This document shows positions 32,711 to 43,308 of a stretch of 64,000 bases of DNA, piece after piece. Made by a program: the position numbers and the translations under genes. Origin of the DNA: Posidonia oceanica (taxonomy: Eukaryota > Streptophyta > Magnoliopsida > Alismatales > Posidoniaceae). The DNA lies in contig JAZBRS010000057.1 of the NCBI GenBank assembly GCA_037176725.1, positions 86,883,501 through 86,947,500 on the forward strand, read 5' to 3'. The first letter of the stretch is position 1. Every line of letters starts with the position of its first letter. Below the pieces are notes generated by a model. The model was not told where the DNA came from. It worked only from the letters and a program-made list of their open reading frames with translations, and ran no database searches.

Positions 32711-32775
32711 GGGCGTTGGTCGTGGAAATCCCTGCGTATAACGTTGTACGCAGCAGATTAAGCGTCTAACGCATG
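32711..32775 (+). promoter_or_regulatory. Motif cluster 4 (leader)
   Basis: GGCGTTGGTCG, TGCGTATAACGTTGTACGCA (near-perfect palindrome) and AGCGTCTAACGCATG. Confidence 0.5.
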
Positions 32776-33123
32776 CTCTGTGTGGCTGTTATATCTTTAG
32801 CTCCTTTGTGTGATTTGTTTGGCAGGGGAAGACATTGAAAAACCCAAAACAGTGACAGTATCAGTTAGAGGCAACTCTGTTTATTTTTACTTCTTTTCTA
32901 GGAATCTGCATTAAAGTTCTTGTAATTTCCCTTTCTTCGCACTTGTAATCCTTCAAAAAAAAAAGAAAAAGAAGAAAAGAAAAAAAAAGAGAAAAAGAAA
33001 AAAAAGCAAAAAAAAAGAAAAAGAAAAATCATAAAAAAAATCAGAAAAGCCAAAAAACAAAAAGAGAGTGAAAGGCTGAGAGAAAAAAAGAAGACAAAAA
33101 AAGAGTTGGAGGAAATATAACTG

Positions 33124-33190
33124 GGGACGTTGAACGCCTGACATTGTGCGCCCAACGTTATACGCCTTACATTGAGGCGTATTACGCCCT
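33124..33190 (+). promoter_or_regulatory. Motif cluster 5 (leader, before gag)
   Basis: GACGTTGAACGCC, GCGCCCAACGTTATACGCC and GAGGCGTATTACGCC. The cluster ends about 30 bp before the gag start codon at 33221. Confidence 0.5.
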
Positions 33191-33220
33191 GAAGCCAATT
33201 CCATCTCACAAGCTGCAGCA

Positions 33221-35491
33221 ATGATGAATCAAATCCATGAAGCTGATCAGCCAGAAAGAGAGAGGTCAGACTCTGCAAGTACCTCAGGAGAGGAGCCTAC
33301 AATCTACCACCCAATCACCAGAGAAGTCTTAGATCCGGACTCAATCCAGTACAGAGCCATGTACCAGTTCTTAAACGAAGAGACATCAGCCCAAACGAGG
33401 CCATGTTTAAACAACCTCCAGCAGCCACCCCACCTCGGTGAAGGACAACGAAGGCCAGATGCGGATCATACCCCTGAAGATCTATACCAGGGACTAAATG
33501 GCAACCCACCGCCGGACACAAACCACCCAAGACAGCGCACAACGCTCAACGGAGTATATAACTCAAGGGCCAACCCCTTGATTCGGGAATACAACTACAT
33601 GCCACATGGCGAATACAAGGAAGGAGTCTATCTGAGACATCCTCGACCACCTCCGGCAGGCAATCAGCCTCGGCCATATCATCATTACCACCAGGCATCT
33701 CCTCCGCGATACGAGCAGGTCGCACCTCAACATTTCTGCAGCAGTTACCTCCATCAGCAGCAGAACCATTCGTCCTTCAATTCACATGTCCCGACCCCAT
33801 CAGCGGGGATAACAAATTTGGATGAGATGAGAAAAATACTCAGTGCATTAGGGGTACATAACCAGGCTTTGGCAAACTTTGATATGAGCCGGTTTCCCCC
33901 GTTTAGATTACCCCCAGGTTTCAAGTACCCGAAGACTCCCAAGTTCAAAGGAACCACCAACCCACTCAGTCACCTAGTGCGGTTCCAAATGGAGTCAGCC
34001 TCCTATTTCCATGATTTGGGGCTTGTGGTACACCTGTTCTTCTACTCACTCGAAGGAGAGCCAATGGATTGGTTTCTCACTCTCTCCAAGGAAGACCTCA
34101 GCAGCTTTGATAAGTTCAGAGAAAGTTTCCTTACAAAGTACCAGCACAAGATAGACCCAAAGCCAACCTTCCACGACCTAAGTAAGGAGATCATGAAGCA
34201 AGGCGAAAGCTAGGTAACATTCGCTAACAGATGGCGGGAAATGGCGGCTAGATCAGGGCAGACCATTCCGGAGAGACAGGTGGTCCAAACCCTCATTGCA
34301 AATATGACTGGACCAATGAAGAAGGGGCTAGTGAATGCCTATGGCCCCAATGTTACGGCTTTGTATGAAGTGACGGCCTCCGTTAAAGAAAACTTGCATG
34401 AATTCATGGAGGAGCCAAAGAAAAGCTGGAAAGCACAGGTGGTAGAGAGAGTGACCGGAGTCGTCAACAAGATGAGCCCTGCACCCAGGCCATTTGATCA
34501 AAGGGCTATATTGGCTTCACAGCAGCCACCATGGAGCCACCCTCCTCCTCAGCAGCAAGCCTGGAGCCACCCTCCTCCTCAGCAGTAGCCAACATGGAGC
34601 TACCCTCCTCCTCTGCAACAACAAGCCTGGAGCCACTCTCCTCAGCAGCAACAGGCATGGAATAATCCACCTCCTCAGCAACAGATCCGCCCTATGTGGA
34701 ATGCTCCCCGGCCGCAGTGGACTAGGGTTAATCAAAATAGCCAAGCCAACAACCGAAAACCCCCCAACAACACTGGGAATGGGAGTGGTTATCATAATGT
34801 TCCCCTTCCAATGCCACGCAAAAAGGGAAAAAGAGACCATTACCCTCCTCTACCAGTCACGCTGGCCGACATGTTCATAGAAGTAGAAGAAGCAAAAGCG
34901 CTCGAATTCCTGCCAGTTAGGCCTGAATTGCCGAATTGTGACCGGAACAAATACTGCCCGTTCCATAGAATGCATGGTCACAACATTAATGACTGCTGGA
35001 CTTTCAGGGACATAGTTTATGACATGGTAGTGGCAGATGTGTTTGAATGGGATGTCCTGGTCGAAAGAGCCAAACAAAGAAAACAGACAAGGACGTCTCA
35101 ACAGGTCTACAGCGACCTTCTCCCCAAGCATCAAGTCATAGCATTCCAGGACGATCAGCTCCCTAATCCATCAAAGGACTGGGACAACCATGTTGAACTA
35201 GAAGAGGACTGGGATAATCAAGCTGAACAATGGGGAACAATCTCAGATGATGACTGGGACAGTGAGGCGGATGAAGGACTAATAGTGAAGGAGCTCCTTA
35301 GCCAGTTCAACCTCACCGCAGTAGTGGAGGAGCCACAAGAAGACATAGAGGAAGAAAGTCAAGTTCAAAAAGCCAATCAGCAATTTGAATGGGAAAATAT
35401 AGTCTTCAAGGATTCAGAACTTCCACCCCCACATAAGTAAGAGCTGCCACTCGTCATCACAGTGGGAATTAATGATAATGTGCTGCAATGA
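33221..35491 (+). pseudogene. Gag of element C
   Basis: One frame from ATG 33221, interrupted by TAG at 34211, TAG at 34586, TAA at 35438 and TGA at 35489. The N-terminus is polar and Pro/Gln-rich. The capsid core has FRLPPGFKYPKTPKFKGTTN and PMDWFLTLSKEDLSSFDKFR, then FANRWREMAARSGQTIPERQ. Next is a Gln/Pro/Trp repeat (PPPQQQAWSHPPPQQ-type, 34520-34690), and then a nucleocapsid-like motif CPFHRMHGHNINDCW (about 34956-35000). The tail is acidic with DWDN repeats. It would build the particle. The start is chosen at the first ATG of a tandem ATG pair after the leader motif cluster; the upstream frame is not open. Confidence 0.85.
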
Positions 35492-36016
35492 GTATTGGTT
35501 GACACTGGAGCAAGCCGAAGCCTCAGTTCTCTCTCCACACTTCGGAGCTTGGGGCTAAATGAGGGCGAGCTGGATAGGACTCCCTTTATGTGCACTAGGT
35601 TTGATCAGAAAGAAAAGTTGGCACTAGGGACAATACCCATGGAAATCACAGTCGGTCCTTTGACCAGTATCACCTCGGTGATCATTATGAAGGAGGAGGT
35701 CCTGGAGCCACTCATCCTAGGGAGGTCTTGGCTAGCAGAGGTCGGGGCTGTAGCATCTTCCGTTCATCAAATGCTAAAATTCAAATACCAAGGAGCGGTT
35801 GTTAGCATTCCAGCCAACCGACCAGGGATCCTATGCACATTCAAGATGCCAGAGCCACAGATTGCAACCCTTCGGGAGGAAGAGGAGTCACGTCTGCCAT
35901 GGAGAAAATCACCGCTATGGGAGCCCAAGTTGCTGTCCCCACCAGTCTCCCCAATCTTTAGAGCAGCAAGGCCACCATCAAGTCAGTTGCTGGCCCTCAG
36001 CACCTCAGTACTCTAG
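35492..36016 (+). pseudogene. First (extra) retropepsin-like domain of element C
   Basis: The gag frame continues directly into VLVDTGASRSLSSLSTLRSL, the DTGA active site of retropepsins. It is followed by LGTIPMEITVGPLTSITSVI and LILGRSWLAEVGAVASSVHQ, the second conserved ILGR-W block. A TAG at 36014 ends it. A second protease-like domain follows about 700 bp later, which makes this one additional. It has the classical DTGA rather than the DNGS form typical of elements A and B. The role of two proteases is unknown; one could be a non-catalytic scaffold. Confidence 0.8.
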
Positions 36017-36239
36017 AGCGCTACTACTCTATCATCCCCAATCTTTCGAGTGTCAACAGAGCTGCGAGCTAGGACCACAGAGCCACCAGAGTTTGGCAGA
36101 TCTATACGGAAGGACTCCATCTTCGCCTGGCCACTCAAGAGGGGAGCATCTAAAGGAAATGAGGCTGCTGCGCCCATCACCAGAGGAGGAGGCTGTCAAA
36201 TTGAATCATGCCACCAGCAGAGCAAGTAGAGCCGGTCAG

Positions 36240-36900
36240 ACCTGAAGTAGGACCCAGGTCAGCAGAATATGACATCCTAGAGCAATTAAAGAAGACGTAG
36301 GCCAGGATCTTGATCTATGACCTCATAAATAGCTCGCATCAACACCGGAAAGCTCTGCTAGAAGTGCTAGAGAAGGCCCAAGTTACCCCAGACATGCCAG
36401 CGGAGGAACTCCATATCATAGCTACAGCAACCTTTGTAGAGCCAATCATTACTTTTGTTGATAGCAAGTTGGCACCAATAGAGAGGAGAAAAGCTCCATT
36501 GAATGTAACCATTTCTATAAACAATCACTTAATTTCTGAAGTACTCATAGATACTAGTGCATTAATGAACATTTGCTCGTTGAATAAATACGAGCCTTGG
36601 GCGTGAATGAGGCCTCCTTAACCCCCATTGACATGACGATTGTCGGGTATGATGATAGCAAGAGAAAAGCACACGGCAAGTGGACCACAAAGATAGGGAT
36701 AGAACCAGCTCAGGTTCTAACCCAACTAATCGTCATAGACGTCAATGTCCCATATGAGATCATCCTGGGGAGACAATGGCTGGACAGTCTAAAAGGAGTA
36801 TCATCTCCTCGGCACCAATGCCTGAAATTCCCACACGATGGGAAAATCATCAAGATAGCAGGAGACATACCAGGCCAAGAAGCAAAGGCAAATGTGATAT
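36240..36900 (+). pseudogene. Second retropepsin-like domain of element C
   Basis: A helix IYDLINSSHQHRKALLEVLE (about 36314-36373) corresponds to the SIWDLIHTSAEHREA helix before the element A protease, marking this as the canonical protease position. The active site reads VLIDTSALMNICSL (36540-36585), with DTSA in place of DTG(A/S). A frameshift lies near 36590. The frame then holds EIILGRQWLDSLKGVSSPRH (about 36755-36815). Both the altered active site and the frameshift suggest inactivity. Confidence 0.78.
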
Positions 36901-37334
36901 ACCTGCCGCACCAGTTCAGTGTGCAAGAAAAGCTGACCCGTGCCGAAAACGGCAAGAATGTCGTATCTATGGTTGAGCTGAGGGACAAGTGGGCCAGGCC
37001 CAGGCTATTTCACAAGAAGAGGGAACCCTCCAAAAGCAAAGGACCGTCCATGAATGTGGGATGGGAAATCATGAGAAGAATTGGCTACAAGAAAGGCCAA
37101 GGCTTAGGCCCAGAAGGAAAGGGAATGAAGGAGCCAGTGAAGGCATGTGACAGAGAAGGAAGCGGAGGACTCGATGTCGACCAGTTCCCCGACGGACGAA
37201 CATTACAGTGGAATCTACAAGGACATTTTACCAGTGTAGGGATATTCGATCCGAATTCATCCCCCTGGCAAATATTATTTTGGCACAATCAACCAAACAC
37301 ACTCTCCAAAGTGCAGAGGACACAGCCGACGTAA
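36901..37334 (+). CDS. G-patch domain after the protease (element C)
   Basis: The same frame as the end of protease 2 (36597-37334) encodes MNVGWEIMRRIGYKKGQGLG followed by PEGKGMKEPV (about 37050-37135). The glycine spacing (GW-IM-R-GY--GQGLG---KG) fits the G-patch, an RNA-binding module. A G-patch downstream of a retropepsin is known from betaretroviruses and has been seen in some plant retroelement proteins. Here it would add an RNA-binding tail to the protease. The frame ends at 37334 and the linker follows. Confidence 0.72.
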
Positions 37335-38074
37335 ACATTTCCGGCTTATTCCAAACACTTGAATTGCTAGCAAAACCTCACAAAGGTTAGACTGCAAGAG
37401 AGTTGACAGCAAAGCCACATGAAGGCTAGACTGTCGCAGCAAAACCTCACGAAGGTCAGACTGCAAAAGAGTTGCCAGCAAAACCTTACGAAGGTCAGAC
37501 TGCAACATCGCTGCCACCAATATTAGGCACACTGGCCCCCAAACCTCCGGATCGGCTACCTCTTTCTTCTTCGCCCTCTTCTTCCGGCGCCGTGGCCCCC
37601 GAACCTCCGGATCGGCCACTTCTTTCTTCTCCCTCTTCTTCCGGCACCGCTGCTTCTGAGCCTCCACCTCCTCTAGCTCCGGATATCGTTTCCTCCTTGG
37701 AGCAAAGGCCAGGGCAAATACTACGCAAGTCACAATGACTCGTAGACAAGGTCCGCTGCCTCACGGCTGATCTCTCTGAAGGTCTGCAATCTCAGAGACC
37801 TGAAGTTGACCCCGATCTAGGGGCCAACCATGAGCTTCTCGAAGATGGTGGAAATGTCAATCCTGACGAGCCCGCCTAGAGAGGCTCCTACCTCTACTGA
37901 TGGAGGTAACTTTAGGGGCATCTCCCTAGATGCTGTAAATAAAACTTTGTTTCATTCTGCATTATTTTCATTTCCTAGGAATAAAAGTAATTTACTTTCT
38001 GTTTTTAATAAAGGAGAGGATCACATGTTAGTCATAGCAGCTCGCAGTCAACTTCGACCACCGCTTCCAAAACT
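37335..38074 (+). repeat. Repeat-bearing linker between G-patch and RT (element C)
   Basis: Four diverged copies of a roughly 35-bp unit with GCAAAACCTCACGAAGGTCAGACTG-like content (37370-37505) are followed by two roughly 72-bp copies of CCTCCGGATCGGC(T/C)AC plus TCTTTCTTCTTC (37540-37665), encoding Pro/Ser-rich peptide. It is probably a flexible polyprotein linker. No domain is recognised, and frames are not continuous. Confidence 0.6.
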
Positions 38075-39360
38075 GTGCACGTGTGTCAATACACGGAGGC
38101 ATTGCCTCAGGAGCTGACTACTGCTAACATGGTCTTCCTAGTAGAAGAATTTGATCGGTTTGGGAAGTGTGCAGGAATAGAAGCATATGAGCTGGTTAGC
38201 TGCAGTGATGAGGAAGAAGATCAAGAGGCCGACTCAGACCTTCTTAAGCACCTCATGGAAAAATATGATGAGCAAACGAAGGCAGCTGAAGAGGAGACCA
38301 TGGAGGTCAACCTGGGAACCACCGAAGAGCCAAAACTAATACTGATAAGTGCAAGCCTGAGCCCAAAAGAGCGGGAGGAAATGGTCCAAATCTTGAAAGA
38401 ATTTGTGGATGTACTGGCCTTCAAATACGAGGATATGCTTGGACTGCATTCAGCCCTAGTGGAACACTTGCTTCCACTAAACTCTGGAGCCAAGCCCGTC
38501 AAGCAGAAGCTAAGGCGACTAAGGCCGGAACTCGCCCTCAAAGTCAAAGAAGAAATTGACAAGCTCTACAATGCAAAATTCATCAGAGTGGTTGTGTACC
38601 CCAGCTGGGTCTCAAATTTAGTACTAGTGGCCAAAAAGGACAGGAAGGTTCGGGTTTGCATTGACTATCGCAACCTTAATGCCGCCTGTCCCAAGGATGA
38701 CTTCCCTTTGCCACATATTGACTTGCTAGTGGACAATACAGCAGGATTTGAGATGCTATCCTTCATGGATGGTTTCTTCGGTTACAACCAGATCAAGCTA
38801 GCAGAGGAGGACCAAGAGAAGACATCGTTATCACACCATGGGGGACGTACTGCTACGTAGTCATGCCATTCGGTCTCAAGAACACCGGCACAACATATCA
38901 AAGAGCGATGATGGCCATCTTCCACGACATGATGCACGATTGCATGGAAGTGTATGTTGACGATATCTTGGTCAAATCAAGAACAAGGGAGGCACACTTT
39001 GAGGCACTAAGAAGGGTGCTGAGCTGAGCAAGGCAATATCAGCTGAAAATGAATCCAAAGAAATGTGTGTTTGGGGTAACTGCCGGAAAGCTGCTAGGCT
39101 TCATCATCAGCAAAAGAGGAATCGAGGTGGACCCACAGAAGGCCAAAGAAATAGCACAGATGCCTCCGCCTAGAAACATTAAAGAACTCAGGGGACTTAT
39201 TGGCCGCTTACAATTCATCAGGAGATTCATCTCACAGCATGCAGATCGATGTAAGCCATTTTATGAGTTAATGAAAAGGGGAAGGGAATTCACTTGGGAT
39301 GAGAAATGCCAGAAAGCTTTTGATGAACTCAAAGCATATCTCATGACTCCCAGTCTTGTC
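38075..39360 (+). pseudogene. Reverse transcriptase of element C
   Basis: The first frame (38075-38860) holds FKYEDMLGLHSALVEHLLPL, KFIRVVVYPSWVSNLVLVAK and CIDYRNLNAACPKDDFPLPH, then SFMDGFFGYNQIKLAEEDQE. A single-base deletion near 38833 shifts the frame. The second frame holds VMPFGLKNTGTTYQRAMMAI, the intact catalytic box EVYVDDILVKS (YVDD at 38953-38964), a TGA at 39025-39027, and LNPKKCVFGV-type sequence read as MNPKKCVFGVTAGKLLGFII. The thumb ends with RGLIGRLQFIRRFIS. The catalytic residues are intact but the gene is closed by the shift and the stop. Confidence 0.9.
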
Positions 39361-39790
39361 AGCACCTGTGCCAGGGAAGCCTTTGCTACTCTATGTGGCC
39401 GCCACTGCATCATCAATAGGGGTAGTGCTAGCTCAACATGATGAGGATGGAAAGAAGGAAAAAGGTATCTACTATCTGAGTAGAACTTTCCTGGGTTATG
39501 AAGAGAAGTATACGGCAATAGAAAAGCACTGCTTGGCCTTGGTATGGACATCTCAAAAGTTGAGATACTACTTCCTAGCCCATAAAGTCTGTTACATTGC
39601 CAAAATGGACCCAATCAAATATATGTTCGAGAAGCCAGCCCTCTCTAGAAGGTTGGCAAGGTGGCAACTCCTCCTCACTGAATTCGACTTGCAATATGTG
39701 TCCCAGAAGGCAGTGAAGGGGCAGGCCATTGCAGATCATCTGGCAGAACTACCAATAGAACATTATCAATCAGTCGGAACAGACTTCCTC
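39356..39790 (+). pseudogene. RT-linked RNase H of element C
   Basis: After another shift near 39360, the frame carries SAPVPGKPLLLYVAATASSI, GVVLAQHDEDGKKEKGIYYL, YTAIEKHCLALVWTSQKLRY and KMDPIKYMFEKPALSRRLAR. This is the degenerate RNase H plus tether typical of Ty3/gypsy RT. The first acidic position, normally in LY-D/VS, is replaced by YVAA, as is common in Tat elements where the activity moved to the second RNase H. Confidence 0.82.
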
Positions 39791-40354
39791 GATGAGGCGA
39801 TACTGGAAATACAAGCTACCGAGTCTCCCACTCAACAATGGACTCTCTACTTTGATGGAGCACTCAACAGACAAAGGGCTGGCATCGGGAGTAGCACTTC
39901 TCACTCCGGAAGGAGTTCTCATTCCTCGAGTCGTACAGCTAAACTTCGCCGTAAATACCAATAATGTTACAGAATACGAGGCCTTGATCCTCGGACTACG
40001 CCTAGCACTAGAGCTAGGGGCAATGCGGTTGAAACTCATCGGAAACTCCCAATTGGTTCTAAGACAAATTCTGAACAAATATAGAACCCTCAACCCAAGG
40101 CTAGAAGAATACAAGGACATTGCATGCCTCCTATTGGTACGGTTTCAGCAAGTGGTGTACGTCCACACCCTCCGGAGTCATAACCTACTAGCGGATGCTC
40201 TCGTTTCGCTGGCTTCCTCAATCGAGTTCCCCATCAATGTCCGGGAGGAAACAATAATGGTTCAGCAACACGGGATACCTGCCATTGACTCAACTGAGCC
40301 ATGGGCCATGGAGCTTAGACAAAAAATTGGGGAATCAAGAGTAGGTATGTTTTA
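39791..40354 (+). pseudogene. Second (archaeal-type) RNase H of element C
   Basis: Motifs are TLYFDGALNRQRAGIG (D), then after a shift near 39890 SGVALLTPEGVLIPRVVQLN, NVTEYEALILGLRLALELGA (E), IGNSQLVLRQILNKY and LLADALVSLAS (D). The third acidic residue, normally GDS, is GNS here, so the active site has lost one carboxylate. The segment ends at a TAA near 40353. Confidence 0.82.
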
Positions 40355-40374
40355 AGTTTGCTACAACATAGAGG

Positions 40375-41622
40375 ATGACGGGAACCCATGGTTCTTTGAC
40401 ATCTAGAACTACATTCAAGACAGGATTTTTCCGACTACGCAACTTCACAAGACAAGGAGGCAGTTTGGAGGATGGCTACAAGATACTTCATGAGAGCCGG
40501 GTCCTTTTCAAAAGGTCCTTCAGCGGAATAAAGCTGCACTGTGTCACTTATGAGGAGGTTGAAGTTATCATCAGAGAAATGCATGAAGGCATATGTGGAG
40601 GACACATCAGTTCTCAATTTATGGCAAAAATGATATTACGCAGAGGATACTACTGGCCAATAATGGAGGCAGATTGCGCAAATAAGGTGAGAAGGTGCAA
40701 GCCTTGCCAGATCCATGCAGACAGAATACACGTGCTAGCATCAGAGTTGAATCCGACTCAAGCAGTGTGGCCCTTCTCTATGTGGGCATTTGATGTCGTG
40801 GGACCATTCGACGCTGAAAAGCAGAATAGGTTCATCCTCACAGCCACTGAGTACTTCACCAAATGGGCTGAAGTGGAAACGTTCACTGAAATCAAAGCTT
40901 CAAATCTTTACAAGTTCGTACAGAAGAATATCCTCTCAAGGTTCGAGATCCCAAAGAAATTGGTAATAGAAAATGGCGCAATCTTCGTATCCCAAGACTT
41001 CAAAAAACTCTGTAAGAAGTTTAAGATCGATTTGCATCATTCATCGCCATATTACCCCCAAGGTAATGGGCAAGCTGAAGCTACTAATAAAACATTAATC
41101 CTAATTCTTAAGAAAACGGTAGGAGCCAAGGGACATGACTGGACAGATAAGCTAATTGATAACTTGTGAGCCTATCGAACCTACATAAGAACGCCTACGA
41201 GCCAAACCCCATTTGCGCTTACTTATGTTATGAAGACGGTAGTCCCATTTGAGGTCATGGTCCCTTCATCCAGGATACAACTCGATAATGAGATAACTGC
41301 TGAGGATAAGAGGCAATTATTAAGTCTACAGTTGGATTTGCTAGATGAGAAGCGATTGCAAGCAGTTGAGCATGCACGCCTCTACTAAGAACGACTTGCA
41401 AGAGCATATAAGAAGAAAGTAATTGAATGTAAATTCAATATTGGTAATTGGGTGCTTAAAGAAATCCTTCCTCGCAAGCATGAGAAACTGAGACCAAATT
41501 GGGAAGGAACATACTTGGTGGTTGTGGCATATCCAGGCAATGCCTATTGTTTGGCCAGAGAGGATGGCAATAGGCTTGAATACCCTTGGAATGCATTGCA
41601 CCTCAAAAGGTACTACCCTTGA
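40375..41622 (+). pseudogene. Integrase of element C
   Basis: Zinc finger residues: HEGICGGHISSQFMAK for the two histidines and CKPCQIH for the two cysteines. Core: WAFDVVGPFD (first D), then LVIENGAIFVSQDF where the second catalytic D is replaced by E in the usual TDNG box, then GNGQAEATNKTL (E). A TGA at 41167, likely from TGG, and a TAA at 41386, likely from CAA, interrupt the frame. The C-terminus has ARAYKKKVIECKFNIGNWVL and KLRPNWEGTYLV and ends at TGA 41620. It would insert the cDNA, but it is inactive as read. Confidence 0.88.
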
Positions 41623-42389
41623 TATGTACACTGAGCCATTAGATTACCCGTGCTCAAGGGCCCTTTACTGTTGAAGCCTAGGAATCTTGCCTTAACCTCA
41701 CCCCACAAACACCTTGTGGGAGAAGGAAAGGAAATGGTCCCACACTGAGATAGAGGTAAATTATAAGGAGCCCCCTCCCAATTCATGAATAACAAGTCCA
41801 CACACATCCCTCGAGTTAGACGCGTTACCCTAGTACAAATTGGGTAGGTATCTAACGCCAAAACCTAGAAGCGCAGAAAAGAGGGGAGTGTACCAAATGA
41901 AAGAGTGTCTTGGTTCGTGAAGGAACGAGTATCCATTGACCGAGCACTCAGAAGGGGTGAGACTACTTGCCAAAGTACCCAGAAAAGAAAGCGAAAAAGG
42001 GTCAGAAAAGAAGACAGCAAAGAAGCTGTTCATGTGCAAGGGAAAAGAAAGAGAGTGGAAAAGACAGCAGCAAAGAAGCTGTCCAAGAGTCAAAAACAGA
42101 AAAACTGGGGAATATTAAGCGCAGTAGGAATCAACCTTGAACTAGGAGGGGTTTAGGCTTCAAATCCTCCGCCAACATCTTGGGATAGGGCATGGACTTT
42201 CCTTCTACCCACATCCTGCACTGTACACTAAGAGGCAAGGGGCAGAGGCCTAGGTCTAGGGGCAATTAGGTGCCAAAATAAGCCTGTGGTATTTTTTGAC
42301 TCTTGGATGCACAAGGGACTAAACTGTTAAGGTTTTCCAACCATGAAGTCCTCAGTTTCTCAACTTCCTGGAGGATTCTTCATCTCCCA

Positions 42390-42570
42390 TAAAGTCAAAA
42401 ATCAAAAATCAAAGAAAAATGATAAAATCAAAAATAAAAAAAAAAAATCAAAAATCAAAAATCCAAAAAATGATAAAATAAAAAATCCAAAAAAATGATA
42501 AAGTCAAAAATCCAAAAAAATGATGAAGTCAAAAATAAAAAAAAATGATAAAATCAAAAATCCAAAAATA
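42390..42570. repeat. A-rich minisatellite
   Basis: Irregular tandem copies of TCAAAAATCCAAAAAATGAT and variants. Confidence 0.75.
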
Positions 42571-43020
42571 GTGAATAAGGTAAAATTTACCCAACCAACA
42601 TCACCTCATGAAACTGATAACAAGTAGAGGTCAGTGATGCGAAATCTAGGATATTTTACGACTCCGCGTCGTATTCGACCCCTCCTATTCAGGACGGTCG
42701 CTTGGTATTCGCCTACGAAGTAAGACTGGGATATCAAGAAGAGACAGTCCCTCGTTTGGCATATCATCTTTAGACAACAATGCTGAGGCCAATACTTGTT
42801 ATTCAAAACCTAAGTTTTCCTTAATTTCTTTCCCATTCATAGCATTAGGTTTGCTTAAAGTACGCATTGTATATAGGTTGTTACCAAGTGTTTTGTGACT
42901 ATGATGATTTCACAGTGTTGAAGATGTTTCTGAGTTTCCAGAAGGTACTTTGGACTAGGGGCAATCATACCCCTAGATGGACTAACAAATTTGCTAAGGG
43001 AATGCAGGAAAACAATTCAG

Positions 43021-43140
43021 GAGCGTTAAACGAGCAAATATCAGCGTCCAACGTTGGACGCGCTATCTGAAGCGTATAACGATCAACAGAGGGATGTTGG
43101 TCGCTTGACATCACACGTCTTACGTTTTAACTGTGACTTA
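43021..43140 (+). promoter_or_regulatory. Motif cluster 6 with an 18-bp perfect palindrome
   Basis: GCGTCCAACGTTGGACGC at 43044-43061 is a perfect palindrome. Around it are GAGCGTTAAACG, AGCGTATAACGATC, ATGTTGGTCGC and ACGTCTTACGTTT. It lies 170 bp beyond the 3' end of antisense gene 1. Confidence 0.55.
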
Positions 43141-43308
43141 AACTGCAGATTTTGGAAAGAGCGCTTTGATCAAATATCAAAGCCACCAGGGAGTATTTCT
43201 AAACTCAGAACAATCCAAAACACATGAACAAGGATGAAAAATGAAATATGTGTATTAATTCCCTTAAAAAGATACGTGGTCGCTAAAAATAAAGATTACA
43301 ATGATTGC

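Larger units (their letters stand above)
31652..33220 (+). other. Leader of element C
   Basis: No recognisable gene. A tRNA primer site could not be identified with confidence just after the LTR. A strong splice-donor-like sequence, GCAAG/GTAAGT, occurs at 31691-31701. Three AACGTT/TAACG motif clusters lie at 31941-32000, 32711-32775 and 33124-33190. A purine tract of A/AG runs (32950-33110) precedes gag. A leader intron is possible but the acceptor is not obvious. Confidence 0.5.
41623..43308 (+). other. Spacer after integrase (element C)
   Basis: No domain-bearing ORF was seen. It contains a roughly 30-60-bp A-rich minisatellite made of GATAAAATCAAAAATCCAAA (42390-42570) and motif cluster 6 (43021-43140). 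Lys/Arg-rich ORFs at 41905-42156 look like low-complexity readings. Confidence 0.5.
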
